DNA of 53,215 nucleotides from CALLMJ01 sp964493765 (GTDB taxonomy: Bacteria; Bacteroidota; Bacteroidia; J057; CALLMJ01). Positions within the stretch are counted from its first letter, which is position 1. Each line of letters begins with the position of its first letter. The DNA is taken from assembly GCA_964493765.1 (NCBI GenBank), contig CAZBPK010000004.1, positions 1 to 53,215 on the forward strand, in the 5' to 3' direction. Position numbers and translations under genes: made by a program. This document shows, piece by piece, positions 27,901 to 34,991 of the stretch. A model generated the notes under the pieces. That model ran no database searches, was not told the origin of the DNA, and saw only the letters and a program-made list of their open reading frames with translations.

Positions 27901-30853
27901 TCAAACAGTTCAATATGGGCTTAATCAATTTGGTAGAAAAACGGTTTCTGTTCAGTCCGCTACTACTACTACTTATCCTGCGCAGACTTTTGCGGGGGCA
28001 GCAGCATCTATCCCAGATAATAACTGTACAGGTGCAACCTCTTCTATTAATGTTACAGGCTACGTAGGACCAGTGAATACCGCAAATATTACAGTTACTA
28101 TCAACATTACGCATACTTTTGATGGAGATTTAGAAATTTTTCTCATTACTCCTACATCACAAATATTAGGGCTTGTAAACAGAAGAGGTGCCAACGGCGA
28201 TAATTTTACGAATACCACTTTTGGTGATGCATTTGCTACTAATATTGCTGCTGGCGCTGCTCCATTTACAGGTAATTTTAGACAAGAAACTGCAACTTGG
28301 ACAGGTTGTATTACTTCTGGTATAACTACTTTTGGTGCTATTGGTGGAGGTTCTTTAAATCCCAATGGTACTTGGCAATTAAGGGTTTTTGATAGAGCAG
28401 GGGCTGATATAGGAAATATTGTGAATTGGTCTATTACTTTCCCTTCTTATTCCGTTTCTTCAACTACAACAAATACTTATACAGATTTCAATAACATTAC
28501 GATTAATCCTCCTTCTGCAGGGTCTATTTCTCCTGTTAATCCGCAAATATGCCAAGGGGTACAAAATTTTATATCTAGTTTGAACGGTTTACTGGGGTAT
28601 ACTTTCTTATGGACTACTACGGATTTATCGGGAACAGGAACAGCCACTATAGCATCTCCTACGGCAGGTGCTACGAATATTACTTTTACTAATTCATCTA
28701 CTACTGCGGATTATGTCGTTAGGGTGAATTTGCAAGTAAATTCTCAGTGTTGCGGTTCTTTAGCTACTTTACAAACGAACGTAACGGTAAGACCTACGCC
28801 TGCTTTGCCTGTTGTTACAGGAGGTACTATATGCCCTGGTTCTAGTTTTACAATTACTCCTACTCCTGTTTCAGGAATTAACTTTAAATATTATGATGTC
28901 TCTGGTACTACCTTACTAGGCGCAGGTCCCTCATTTACTACTCCTACTTTAATAGCGACTACCCAGTACAGAGTATCTGCAGAAAATGCTTTTGGTTGTG
29001 AAACAGCCACTACTTTGGTTACCGTAACTGTCACTCCTACTACTCCTCCAGTTGCTATAGGAGCCTCCCGTTGTGATGCAGGTATTTTAACCCTATCTGT
29101 TAATCCTGTTCCAGGAGCAGACTATTATGAGTGGTACGATAACAGTGGAACTACGTTACTTCAACAAAGTTCTTCTCTTTCTTTCACTACGCCCGTATTA
29201 TCTTCTACTACCACTTACATGGTACGCGTAAAACTACCGGGTTGTAATCCATCAGCATTTGTACCTGTTACAGCTACCATAGGCGGAATCCCTTCTGGAC
29301 TACGAACTTGGAACGGTTCTGTTTCTAATGACTGGTTTAATTCCTTAAACTGGACGCCTGCTTGTATTCCTAGCTGTAATGACGATGTACTGATTCCTGC
29401 TGGAACCCCGAACTCGCCTACTATAAACTTTAATCCCTCTTACGCAAACTGTAAAAACTTCACCATCAATACAGCTGCGAGCATTAACTTTGCTTTGAAT
29501 AGTAAGCTGTTAGTTTGCGGTAATTTTACAGTTAATACAGGGGCTACGTTTAATATGCCATCTTTAGGCGAGGTTCATTTTGTAGGTACGAACCCACAAA
29601 CGATTACTCTCAATCAAAATTTTGATTTCTATGTAGTAGTCATTAATAACACTTCTACTACTTATCCACAAGTAGTTTTAAGCAATTTAGGCAGTCAAAA
29701 TCTCAATATCGCTAGTAATGGACAGTTCATTTTCTCACAGGGAATGATTAGAACGCAAGGAACTCGTGAGGTGAATATTAAAAACAATGCTCCTACGGCT
29801 ATTAGTGGTTATGGAGTGAACAGTTATATTCACGGAAATTTAAGAAGAGCCATCAATGGAGCCTTAATTTATGATTTTCCTGTAGGCGATGCTCATGAAA
29901 GCAATGGAGGCAAAGGCTATCAACTAGCAACAGTAGATTTCCAAAGCAATACAGATGTAACAGAAATATTTTCATTCTTTACCCCTGTTCAAGCGACATC
30001 TCCTATGAGCGTTGCAGATTGTGGCGCTAATCCCTATACGGATTTCTTAGATAACGGTTATTGGACCTTAGATGCAATCGGCGGTTCAACAGCAACTTAT
30101 CATTTAACGTTGAATAATCGTAATTATACCAATTACACATCAGGTGCGGTAACGAACCAGAAACGTAATAATGGTATGAGTCCATGGTATTTAACAGGCT
30201 CCTGTTGGACACCTTCAACCCCTGCATATTGTAGAAGATTGAACATGTCTAATTTTTCAGATTTTGCTACTTCCTTCTCTACTACGCCATTCCCTGTTGA
30301 ATTACTTAGCCTAAGAGCAACCCCTAACTATGATACAAAATCTATTGTTGTAGATTGGATTACAGCTTCTGAGTTTAATAATGCAGGTTTCCATTTGCAA
30401 CGTTCTGTAGACGGCACTAACTTTAACAATATCGCTTGGATAGATGGGCAAGGTACTACACAGCAACAACATACTTATGTTTATGATGATAAAGATGTAG
30501 TATTTAATCAAAAATATTATTATAGACTTGACCAGAGAGACCTTAACGGTGCATCAACGATTTCTAATGTAGTAGAAGCCATTCTATTTAGCCAAGAAAG
30601 TTTCAATGTGGTGGTATATCCTAATCCCGCACAGAACTTTGTGAAGATGGATATTCAATCTTTAGAAGATAGAGAGTTTGAATGGATTTTGTATAACTCT
30701 ATAGGTCAAGAGGTATTGAAATCTAATAGAAAAATTACAAAAGGAGCTCAGACCATTGAAATACCTTTAACAGGTTTATCCAATGGTACATATCAATTAC
30801 AAATGAAATCTGATGATTTTATTAAAGGAGTTAAATTGATAAAAGTTCAGTAG
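24938..30853 (+). CDS. Giant T9SS-secreted multidomain surface protein with glycine-rich block
   Basis: 1,971 residues from ATG 24938; ATG 24971 is an alternative giving a tighter signal peptide (MKSKHLLALLMLLYVGAYAQ). Parts in order: a Cys-containing N-terminal beta domain; Ig-like domains (about 240-500); a parallel beta-helix-like region (about 510-660). Then a glycine-rich low-complexity block (about 661-907) with GGTGGAGG-type repeats and scattered Cys. After it come a proprotein-convertase-like P domain (about 1016-1170; THTFDGDLEIFLITP), more Ig-like domains, a WNGSVSNDWFNSLNW module near 1455, and a T9SS type-A sorting domain (about 1890-1971; VYPNPAQNF). Likely a cell-surface adhesin or structural protein. 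A hairpin terminator follows. Confidence 0.85.
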   Translation: MEKYLPKITFKMKSKHLLALLMLLYVGAYAQNDLPDPELVARKLRVVDSLNSLPPKPMGASILTSPDSDCRTAISVCQQTYTQTNSYPNYGTTQDLPSPSGCGSGNGLCLLAREQKTAWYTFTVQSSGTFGFTINTSYDYDFALYNVTGLANLGCSQIQSGAIQPVRCNFSATYGTTGLTLPPSGTIPLCVNASGSPTMPGINVTAGQTYVLVVDNYTMDATGYTITFTGTASIYDVTPPTVSSSPFNCSNPSTHTITLNFNEPVLCSAINPANFSLTANPGGWSIASVSGTGCGSSSYTNTVTVTLNVGTSSGTVTLQATGIQDKCGNTMATYSTSFSPIAPFTISPASANICQGGNVTLNGPAMPMGYTYSWSNGATTQNITVSPTSTTTYTLTVTSPSGCTRSASATVNVVPPPVASASPNAISLCPATTGTSTVTATIGGAPCTNCTFTWSHGLGTDASTSSSTRSGLTANTYTVTVSAPGCAITSSVNITVTDVSVSGSTTCDVLYVTPTGTGTGLTPSDPANITSAIASVNCQATVIKMAVGTYNISSPITMKSFITLEGGYNASFTQKVSAAGGQTIINRTATNIEGTANVDPRIVAISCVGISNFRLQDLTIQTANAPAPGTLAGNLRGISTYSVYLSGCSNYNIVRCRLLAGQGGSGTNGTNGSGTRPDGSPGTGGTGSGQSGTECGGSSGAGGTGGTSTTGAAGGAGGGGVGGGGCNIFGCNANNANGNNGGTGGFGGNGATGSSLPTPGLASPYYQPAGQSGTGSPGGHGGGGGGGSGGDIGTCCTCSCGSGNAYGGNGGNGGRGGNPGTGGYGGGGSFALYVNANGAGGQVVDCEYQSTSGSGGAGGAGAAGQAGFAGSAGGSHSRCGGFSGGTGGTGGAGGTGGAGGAGANGLAARIALVSGTNITVINNGSSSSLAAGAHNPASFGLTTQPTLTVDNISCTQSNISHNTTASSPTYTGLGSGVTTPVLPAAGASQTVQYGLNQFGRKTVSVQSATTTTYPAQTFAGAAASIPDNNCTGATSSINVTGYVGPVNTANITVTINITHTFDGDLEIFLITPTSQILGLVNRRGANGDNFTNTTFGDAFATNIAAGAAPFTGNFRQETATWTGCITSGITTFGAIGGGSLNPNGTWQLRVFDRAGADIGNIVNWSITFPSYSVSSTTTNTYTDFNNITINPPSAGSISPVNPQICQGVQNFISSLNGLLGYTFLWTTTDLSGTGTATIASPTAGATNITFTNSSTTADYVVRVNLQVNSQCCGSLATLQTNVTVRPTPALPVVTGGTICPGSSFTITPTPVSGINFKYYDVSGTTLLGAGPSFTTPTLIATTQYRVSAENAFGCETATTLVTVTVTPTTPPVAIGASRCDAGILTLSVNPVPGADYYEWYDNSGTTLLQQSSSLSFTTPVLSSTTTYMVRVKLPGCNPSAFVPVTATIGGIPSGLRTWNGSVSNDWFNSLNWTPACIPSCNDDVLIPAGTPNSPTINFNPSYANCKNFTINTAASINFALNSKLLVCGNFTVNTGATFNMPSLGEVHFVGTNPQTITLNQNFDFYVVVINNTSTTYPQVVLSNLGSQNLNIASNGQFIFSQGMIRTQGTREVNIKNNAPTAISGYGVNSYIHGNLRRAINGALIYDFPVGDAHESNGGKGYQLATVDFQSNTDVTEIFSFFTPVQATSPMSVADCGANPYTDFLDNGYWTLDAIGGSTATYHLTLNNRNYTNYTSGAVTNQKRNNGMSPWYLTGSCWTPSTPAYCRRLNMSNFSDFATSFSTTPFPVELLSLRATPNYDTKSIVVDWITASEFNNAGFHLQRSVDGTNFNNIAWIDGQGTTQQQHTYVYDDKDVVFNQKYYYRLDQRDLNGASTISNVVEAILFSQESFNVVVYPNPAQNFVKMDIQSLEDREFEWILYNSIGQEVLKSNRKITKGAQTIEIPLTGLSNGTYQLQMKSDDFIKGVKLIKVQ
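26920..27660 (+). repeat. Glycine-codon-rich low-complexity tract inside the giant cargo gene
   Basis: About 740 bases dominated by GGN, GCN and ACN codons, far more GC-rich than the rest of the gene. It includes an exact tandem 18-base repeat GGTGGAACTGGTGGCGCA at 27596-27613 and 27614-27631. The reading frame stays open throughout. Long antisense ORFs here are a composition effect. Confidence 0.85.
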
Positions 30854-30882
30854 TGGATTGAAATAATTTGTCTGTTATTATT

Positions 30883-30914
30883 TAGGCTGGGCGTAAAGTC
30901 CAGCCTATTTTTTT
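30883..30914 (+). terminator. Intrinsic terminator after the giant cargo gene
   Basis: Stem TAGGCTGG (30883-30890) with CCAGCCTA (30900-30907), nine-base loop, followed by a T run. Confidence 0.9.
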
Positions 30915-31268
30915 ATATTTATTGAGATAAACAATTTAATAAATTGGTTTATTGAATGGGTTATTTAAAACGGAAAAGTTCGGTCAAAAATTTGTGAAAC
31001 TGGTGATTACAGACTATTTGATGCAAGCAAATATTTTTGATAGATCAGCTCAAGAGACACTAACTCATTGCGATTGAGTTAAAGCATGTCAAAAAAGAGA
31101 AGGGCATTTATTAAATGCCCAGATTCCAAAGAACAGCTTTTGAATTATTAAGAAAAAGATTGTAGATTCAAAAGTTATGAGAAATTCATTTTATTGTGTT
31201 GTATGTTTAAAGGGTTATTTGAATATTGAGAGGGTAGGGTAGAAAAAGCAAGCGAGACTTGCCAATAA
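30915..31268. other. Intergenic region with a perfect hairpin
   Basis: About 350 bases without a credible gene. It holds the inverted repeat GGGCATTTATTAAATGCCC (31102-31120). Read on the minus strand this is followed by TTCTCTTTTTT, so it may end transcripts coming from the tRNA on that strand. Nothing else is recognised. Confidence 0.55.
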
Positions 31269-31398
31269 GCGTGAGGGATGCGTAGGGCACGAAGTGGCAC
31301 TGCCTTTTGATGCTGAGTTTGCCGAAGCAGAAAAAGGATTGCTGAAACGAAGTGAAACCCGCAGCAGCCCGACCCGAAGCGTAGCAAGGGGCACGCCC
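31269..31398 (-). repeat. Structured GC-rich intergenic repeat, copy 2 (130 bp)
   Basis: Minus-strand copy: starts GGGCGTG at 31398 and ends CACGC at 31269. It shares GGGTCGGGCT, CAGCAATCCTTTTT, AAAAGGCAGTGCC, CACTTCGTGCCCT and CATCCCTCACGC with the other copies. The variable hairpin is TGCT/AGCA enclosed by CCTTTT/AAAAGG. It lies 18 bases beyond the 3' end of tRNA-Val on the same strand, so it should be transcribed with the tRNA precursor unless that is terminated first. Confidence 0.9.
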
Positions 31399-31416
31399 TA
31401 ATACTTAATAAGTTAG

Positions 31417-31491
31417 TGGGTTGTACTGGATTCGAACCAGTGACCCCTACCCTGTCAAGATAGTGCCCTAAACCAACTGAGCTAACAACCC
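31417..31491 (-). tRNA. tRNA-Val (anticodon GAC)
   Basis: A 75-nt cloverleaf on the minus strand. The acceptor is GGGTTGT/ACAACCC with discriminator A. The D stem is GCTC/GGGC, and the anticodon stem is CTATC/GGTAG around loop TTGACAG (anticodon GAC, reading GUC and GUU). The T arm is ACTGG-TTCGAAT-CCAGT. The CCA end is not encoded. A -7 box lies 11 bases upstream of the mature 5' end. All stems pair with at most a G-U, so the gene looks functional. Confidence 0.95.
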
Positions 31492-31502
31492 ATTTAATGG
31501 AG

Positions 31503-31510
31503 CAAAATTA
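31503..31510 (-). promoter_or_regulatory. -7 box TAATTTTG for tRNA-Val
   Basis: Minus-strand TAATTTTG with a TTTG 18 bases upstream (31529-31532 on the plus strand as CAAA), a full -33/-7 promoter. It is back to back with the promoter of the metallopeptidase gene. Confidence 0.65.
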
Positions 31511-31560
31511 CTATATTTTTCTGAATTACAAAAAAATTGTTGGCATTAATTTTTATTTGT

Positions 31561-31568
31561 TATCTTTG
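31561..31568 (+). promoter_or_regulatory. -7 box TATCTTTG for the M36-like peptidase gene
   Basis: TATCTTTG preceded by TTG at 31540-31542 with an 18-base spacer. Because the box lies after the in-frame start at 31537, translation must begin downstream, at ATG 31585. Confidence 0.65.
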
Positions 31569-31584
31569 TAAAAAGTTTTGTGCA

Positions 31585-33420
31585 ATGAAAAAAAAATCCA
31601 TAATTATTGTCCTTTTTTTCGTTTTATGTACCCAAAAGGCATTTAGTCAAAAAAATCATTTACCCAACTCGGAAGTAAATCATTCAGAAAAAGACATATA
31701 CCATAAAATCAATTTTGCTTTAAATGTAAAATCCACAAAGGCAATAGAAGAATTTGTATACCAAAAATTTTCTGTCTTGAATGAAACAAAATCAACAATA
31801 AAAGTTTTTTCTGAAATTGAAAGCCCATACGGATTTCATGTTTTATTTCACCAATATTTTGATAATCTACCAATTTATAATGCAGGTATCAAGTTAAATT
31901 TGGATAAAAATTATAAAGTAATCAATGCTTTGAATTATTTACAATCTTTTGAACCCAAGATTTATGGAAGCTATTCTTTTGATGTTTCTTCTTTTATGGA
32001 TATTCAAAGGTTAAGGCTCCAAGCAAATTCAGAATTTGATATTCATTTTTCACCTGTTGCATTTAATTTACAAGGCAAATTGAGATATGCATACCAAGTT
32101 CAAACACAAATGGATAATGAATATTCTTCACAAGAGTGGATTATAGACGGAGAAACAGGTGCTATATTGCATCACCAAATTTTGGCTGCATTTAGAACCC
32201 AACAAGATACCACGGGTAAAGGTTTTGCCTTTAAACCTGACCCGCTAACCAAAGCAGGTGTTACCTATGGAAGTCCTTATGTAGATAGCAATGATGCTGA
32301 TGTAGCAGTTATCAATCAACAAAGAGATTCTGTAGTATTAAAAGAAATTACTTTTTCTAACGGAACATTTAAATTAGAAGGACCTTATGTAAAAATCACA
32401 GAATTTGAAAACCCAGTTGTACAGCCAGTAACTTCTACTGATGGAAATTTCTTTTATGGAAGAGCAGCAAGTGGATTTGAAGATGTTAATGCATATTATC
32501 ACATTGATAGCATGCAAAGGTATATCCAGAGTTTAGGATTTAACAATTTGGCTAATATACAGATATTGGTTGATACGCATGCTAATTTTGGTCAAGATAA
32601 TTCTTATTATACATCTAGTCCCAGCCCCCGTTTAGCTTTTGGTGAGGGTGGGGTAGATGATGCAGAAGATGCTGATGTTGTAGTGCATGAATATGGACAT
32701 GCTTTGTCCGCTAGCGGCTCTCCGGGTTCTAACTCTGGTAATCAAAGACAAGGTCAAGATGAAGGGATTGGAGATTATATCGCCGCTTCTTATTCACGTA
32801 GCATCAATCCCTTTAACTGGTTTAACATTTTTAACTGGGACGGACATAATACGTATTGGAATGGAAGAGAATGTAATATCACTACCAAATACCCTAATAT
32901 AACTGGAAATTTTTACAATTTTGGTGAATTATGGTGTACTGTATTAATGCAAGTTTGGGGTACTATTGGTAAAACTGCTTCCGATAAAGTGTTTTTTCAA
33001 CATCTTTATATGAACTCAGCTAACCAAACTTTAAAAGATGCTGCTGAACTTATTTTAGATGCTGATACTATGATTTATGGTGGAGCAAATGCTATTCCTT
33101 ATTTACAAGTATTCTGTGATTATCAATTAATTACAGGTTCAAGATGTACTATTGCTTCAAATTCTAATATCGTTTCTAATCATTTGTTTAAAATTTATCC
33201 TAATCCTGCCTGTGATTACATTATTTTACAAAACATTAATCATTTTGAAAAAGTACAGCTTCAAATTTATAACTCCCTTGGACAATTGAACTTAGAAAAA
33301 TCCTTTCAAAATTTTGATGAACAAATTGTGGATATTCAGAACATTCCTAATGGAATTTATGTTGTTCAAGTTTATTCAGGGAACAAAATGTTTTCTGAAA
33401 AGATTATAATTCAAAAATAA
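31585..33420 (+). CDS. Secreted zinc metallopeptidase, M36 (fungalysin)-like, with T9SS sorting domain
   Basis: 611 residues from ATG 31585, chosen because the promoter overlaps the longer frame and the signal peptide (MKKKSIIIVLFFVLCTQKAFSQ) begins here. An FTP-like propeptide region covers about residues 40-210. The catalytic HEYGH motif is near residue 368 and the third zinc ligand is in DEGIGDY near 393. The spacing is that of M36/M4-like gluzincins. A T9SS type-A sorting domain occupies about 534-611 (FKIYPNPACDYIIL, ending EKIIIQK). It should be exported as a zymogen, cross the outer membrane by T9SS and degrade proteins outside the cell. The TPR gene follows six bases later. Confidence 0.88.
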   Translation: MKKKSIIIVLFFVLCTQKAFSQKNHLPNSEVNHSEKDIYHKINFALNVKSTKAIEEFVYQKFSVLNETKSTIKVFSEIESPYGFHVLFHQYFDNLPIYNAGIKLNLDKNYKVINALNYLQSFEPKIYGSYSFDVSSFMDIQRLRLQANSEFDIHFSPVAFNLQGKLRYAYQVQTQMDNEYSSQEWIIDGETGAILHHQILAAFRTQQDTTGKGFAFKPDPLTKAGVTYGSPYVDSNDADVAVINQQRDSVVLKEITFSNGTFKLEGPYVKITEFENPVVQPVTSTDGNFFYGRAASGFEDVNAYYHIDSMQRYIQSLGFNNLANIQILVDTHANFGQDNSYYTSSPSPRLAFGEGGVDDAEDADVVVHEYGHALSASGSPGSNSGNQRQGQDEGIGDYIAASYSRSINPFNWFNIFNWDGHNTYWNGRECNITTKYPNITGNFYNFGELWCTVLMQVWGTIGKTASDKVFFQHLYMNSANQTLKDAAELILDADTMIYGGANAIPYLQVFCDYQLITGSRCTIASNSNIVSNHLFKIYPNPACDYIILQNINHFEKVQLQIYNSLGQLNLEKSFQNFDEQIVDIQNIPNGIYVVQVYSGNKMFSEKIIIQK

Positions 33421-33426
33421 ATCTTT

Positions 33427-33738
33427 ATGACTCGTTTAGAACAACTACAAGCTTTTTTATCCGAAGAGCCTAATGACCCTTTTTTAAAGTATGCCATCGC
33501 AACAGAATATAAATCCATGAATGACTTAGAAAAAGCCATTGAAACTTTTCAAAGTTTGGTGGAAGCAAATCCTGATTATGTGCCTACTTATTATCATCTT
33601 GGAAAATCTTTGGAAGAACTCAATCGTACAGATGAAGCAATTGAAGTTTATGAAATGGGTATACAAATAGCCATGAAAATGAAAGACCATCATGCTGCAA
33701 GAGAGTTAAGAGAAGCACTTCAACAATTAACTTTTTAA
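33427..33738 (+). CDS. Small TPR protein
   Basis: 103 residues, no signal peptide, almost entirely helical with about two and a half tetratricopeptide repeats (NDPFLKYAIATEYKSMNDLEKAIETFQSLVEANPDYVPTYYHLGKS and a following repeat). TPRs bind partner proteins; the partner is unknown. It is six bases behind the peptidase gene and probably cotranscribed with it. Small cytosolic TPR proteins starting TRLEQLQAFL are familiar in Bacteroidota, but I know no assigned function. Confidence 0.8.
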   Translation: MTRLEQLQAFLSEEPNDPFLKYAIATEYKSMNDLEKAIETFQSLVEANPDYVPTYYHLGKSLEELNRTDEAIEVYEMGIQIAMKMKDHHAARELREALQQLTF

Positions 33739-33752
33739 TTTTTTTTGTATTT

Positions 33753-33874
33753 GGGCGTGTCCCCTTCGGGGTCGGGCTAATTCGGGCTTCGCTTTCGCTT
33801 CGGCAATCCTTTTGCTCCTTTTTTCAAAAGCAGCAAAAGGCAGTGCCACTTCGTGCCCTACATATCCCTCACGC
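33753..33874 (+). repeat. Structured GC-rich intergenic repeat, copy 3 (122 bp)
   Basis: Begins GGGCGTG and ends CATATCCCTCACGC. The 5' part has a compact CCCCTTCGGGG hairpin before TCGGGCT, different from the other copies. The variable central hairpin is CCTTTTGCT/AGCAAAAGG. It fills the gap between two converging genes. Confidence 0.9.
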
Positions 33875-33896
33875 ATAATCAAAATGCTTGGCATTT

Positions 33897-34961
33897 TCAA
33901 TTTCTCTCTAAATTATAGGTAATAAATCCTTTCTTTTTCCAATAGGTCGCAGCAAATTTACTTCTTTGTCCCGTATTACAATAAAAAATAATGGGAATAT
34001 CCTTATTGAATTCGTTTTCATTTAGTTTGCCCATTGGGATATTTAAACCACCCAGATTTACTTCTTCATGCTCATAATTTTCACGTACATCCACTAATAG
34101 ATAAGGCTTCCCCGAATTTTTAATATTTTCCAATTGCTCCAAATTGAGATTCATTTCTTTAGGAAAAACAGGCTTTTCACACAAAAATTCATAATCATAC
34201 TGCTCAAAATTCCAGTTCTTATTTAAAGGATTATCAAGGTTATGGCTAAATTTAATTTTTCGTTGCTCTAATGTCAGTAAGTTGATGCTCAAAAATTGAT
34301 TGAAAAAAACTTGTTCATGAAGTCCTAAAAGAATTTTAATAACTTCATTAGCCATCAACGAACCCATAACACCAGCTACGGTGCCCATAATTCCAGAGGT
34401 ACTACAACTGGGAGCATTATCAGGAGAAGGGGGATTAGGAAATAAATCTCGTAAATTAGCACTAAATCCATCATTTATTGGATAATTAAAAACCGCAAAT
34501 TGACCTTCCCACTGATGTATAGCGCCATATACCAAAGGTTTTTCATAAACAAAACAAGCATCATTGATCAAATATTTGGTAGTAAAATTATCTGAACCAT
34601 CTACAATTACATCATAATTAGGAATGATTTCATGAAAATTTTGTAGATGAATTCCTTCATCAATTATTTCAATATGAATTTCAGGATTCAGTAATGATAA
34701 ATTTTTTGCAGCTTGTTCAGCTTTATTTTGGTTGATTTGGGAAGGTTGAAAAAGTATTTGACGTTGTAAATTATGTAAAGAAATATTGTCAAAATCAGCG
34801 ATAGCGATATGCCCAATACCAGCCGCTGCTAAGTACAATAAAATCGGAGAACCCAACCCACCAGCCCCAATCATTAAGACTTTGGATTGTAAAAGTTTTT
34901 TCTGTCCAGATTCTCCGACTTCTTTTAAGAGGATTTGTCTTTGATAACGATCCATATTCAT
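33897..34961 (-). CDS. ThiF/MoeB-type adenylyltransferase fused to a rhodanese domain
   Basis: 354 residues. The E1-like domain (about 1-230) has the ATP loop MIGAGGLGSPILLYLAAAGIG, the arginine finger region NLQRQILF and the conserved APSCSTSGIMG segment. A C-terminal rhodanese domain (about 255-354) has its active-site Cys in YCNTGQRS. Such fusions adenylylate the C-terminus of ThiS/MoaD-like proteins and supply sulfur for thiamine or molybdopterin synthesis. The two CxxC zinc pairs of E. coli MoeB are absent. The start could be Met1 or Met3. A thiG gene is 11 kb away in the window, but no thiS or moaD is seen. Confidence 0.88.
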   Translation of the reverse strand: MNMDRYQRQILLKEVGESGQKKLLQSKVLMIGAGGLGSPILLYLAAAGIGHIAIADFDNISLHNLQRQILFQPSQINQNKAEQAAKNLSLLNPEIHIEIIDEGIHLQNFHEIIPNYDVIVDGSDNFTTKYLINDACFVYEKPLVYGAIHQWEGQFAVFNYPINDGFSANLRDLFPNPPSPDNAPSCSTSGIMGTVAGVMGSLMANEVIKILLGLHEQVFFNQFLSINLLTLEQRKIKFSHNLDNPLNKNWNFEQYDYEFLCEKPVFPKEMNLNLEQLENIKNSGKPYLLVDVRENYEHEEVNLGGLNIPMGKLNENEFNKDIPIIFYCNTGQRSKFAATYWKKKGFITYNLERN

Positions 34962-34991
34962 GGAATAGTTATAAAACGTTAATGAATCTCA

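Noticed and set aside
26365..28365. Long antisense ORFs opposite the giant cargo gene
   Set aside because: They mirror the Gly/Ala/Thr codon bias of the sense strand; the sense frame has a signal peptide, domains and sorting signal.
31175..31387. A 70-codon minus-strand ORF through repeat copy 2
   Set aside because: It crosses the structured repeat, and its peptide is of the same spurious type; no promoter serves it.
31537..31584. ATG at 31537 for the M36-like peptidase
   Set aside because: The promoter box lies after it, and the extra 16 residues precede a complete signal peptide that starts at 31585.
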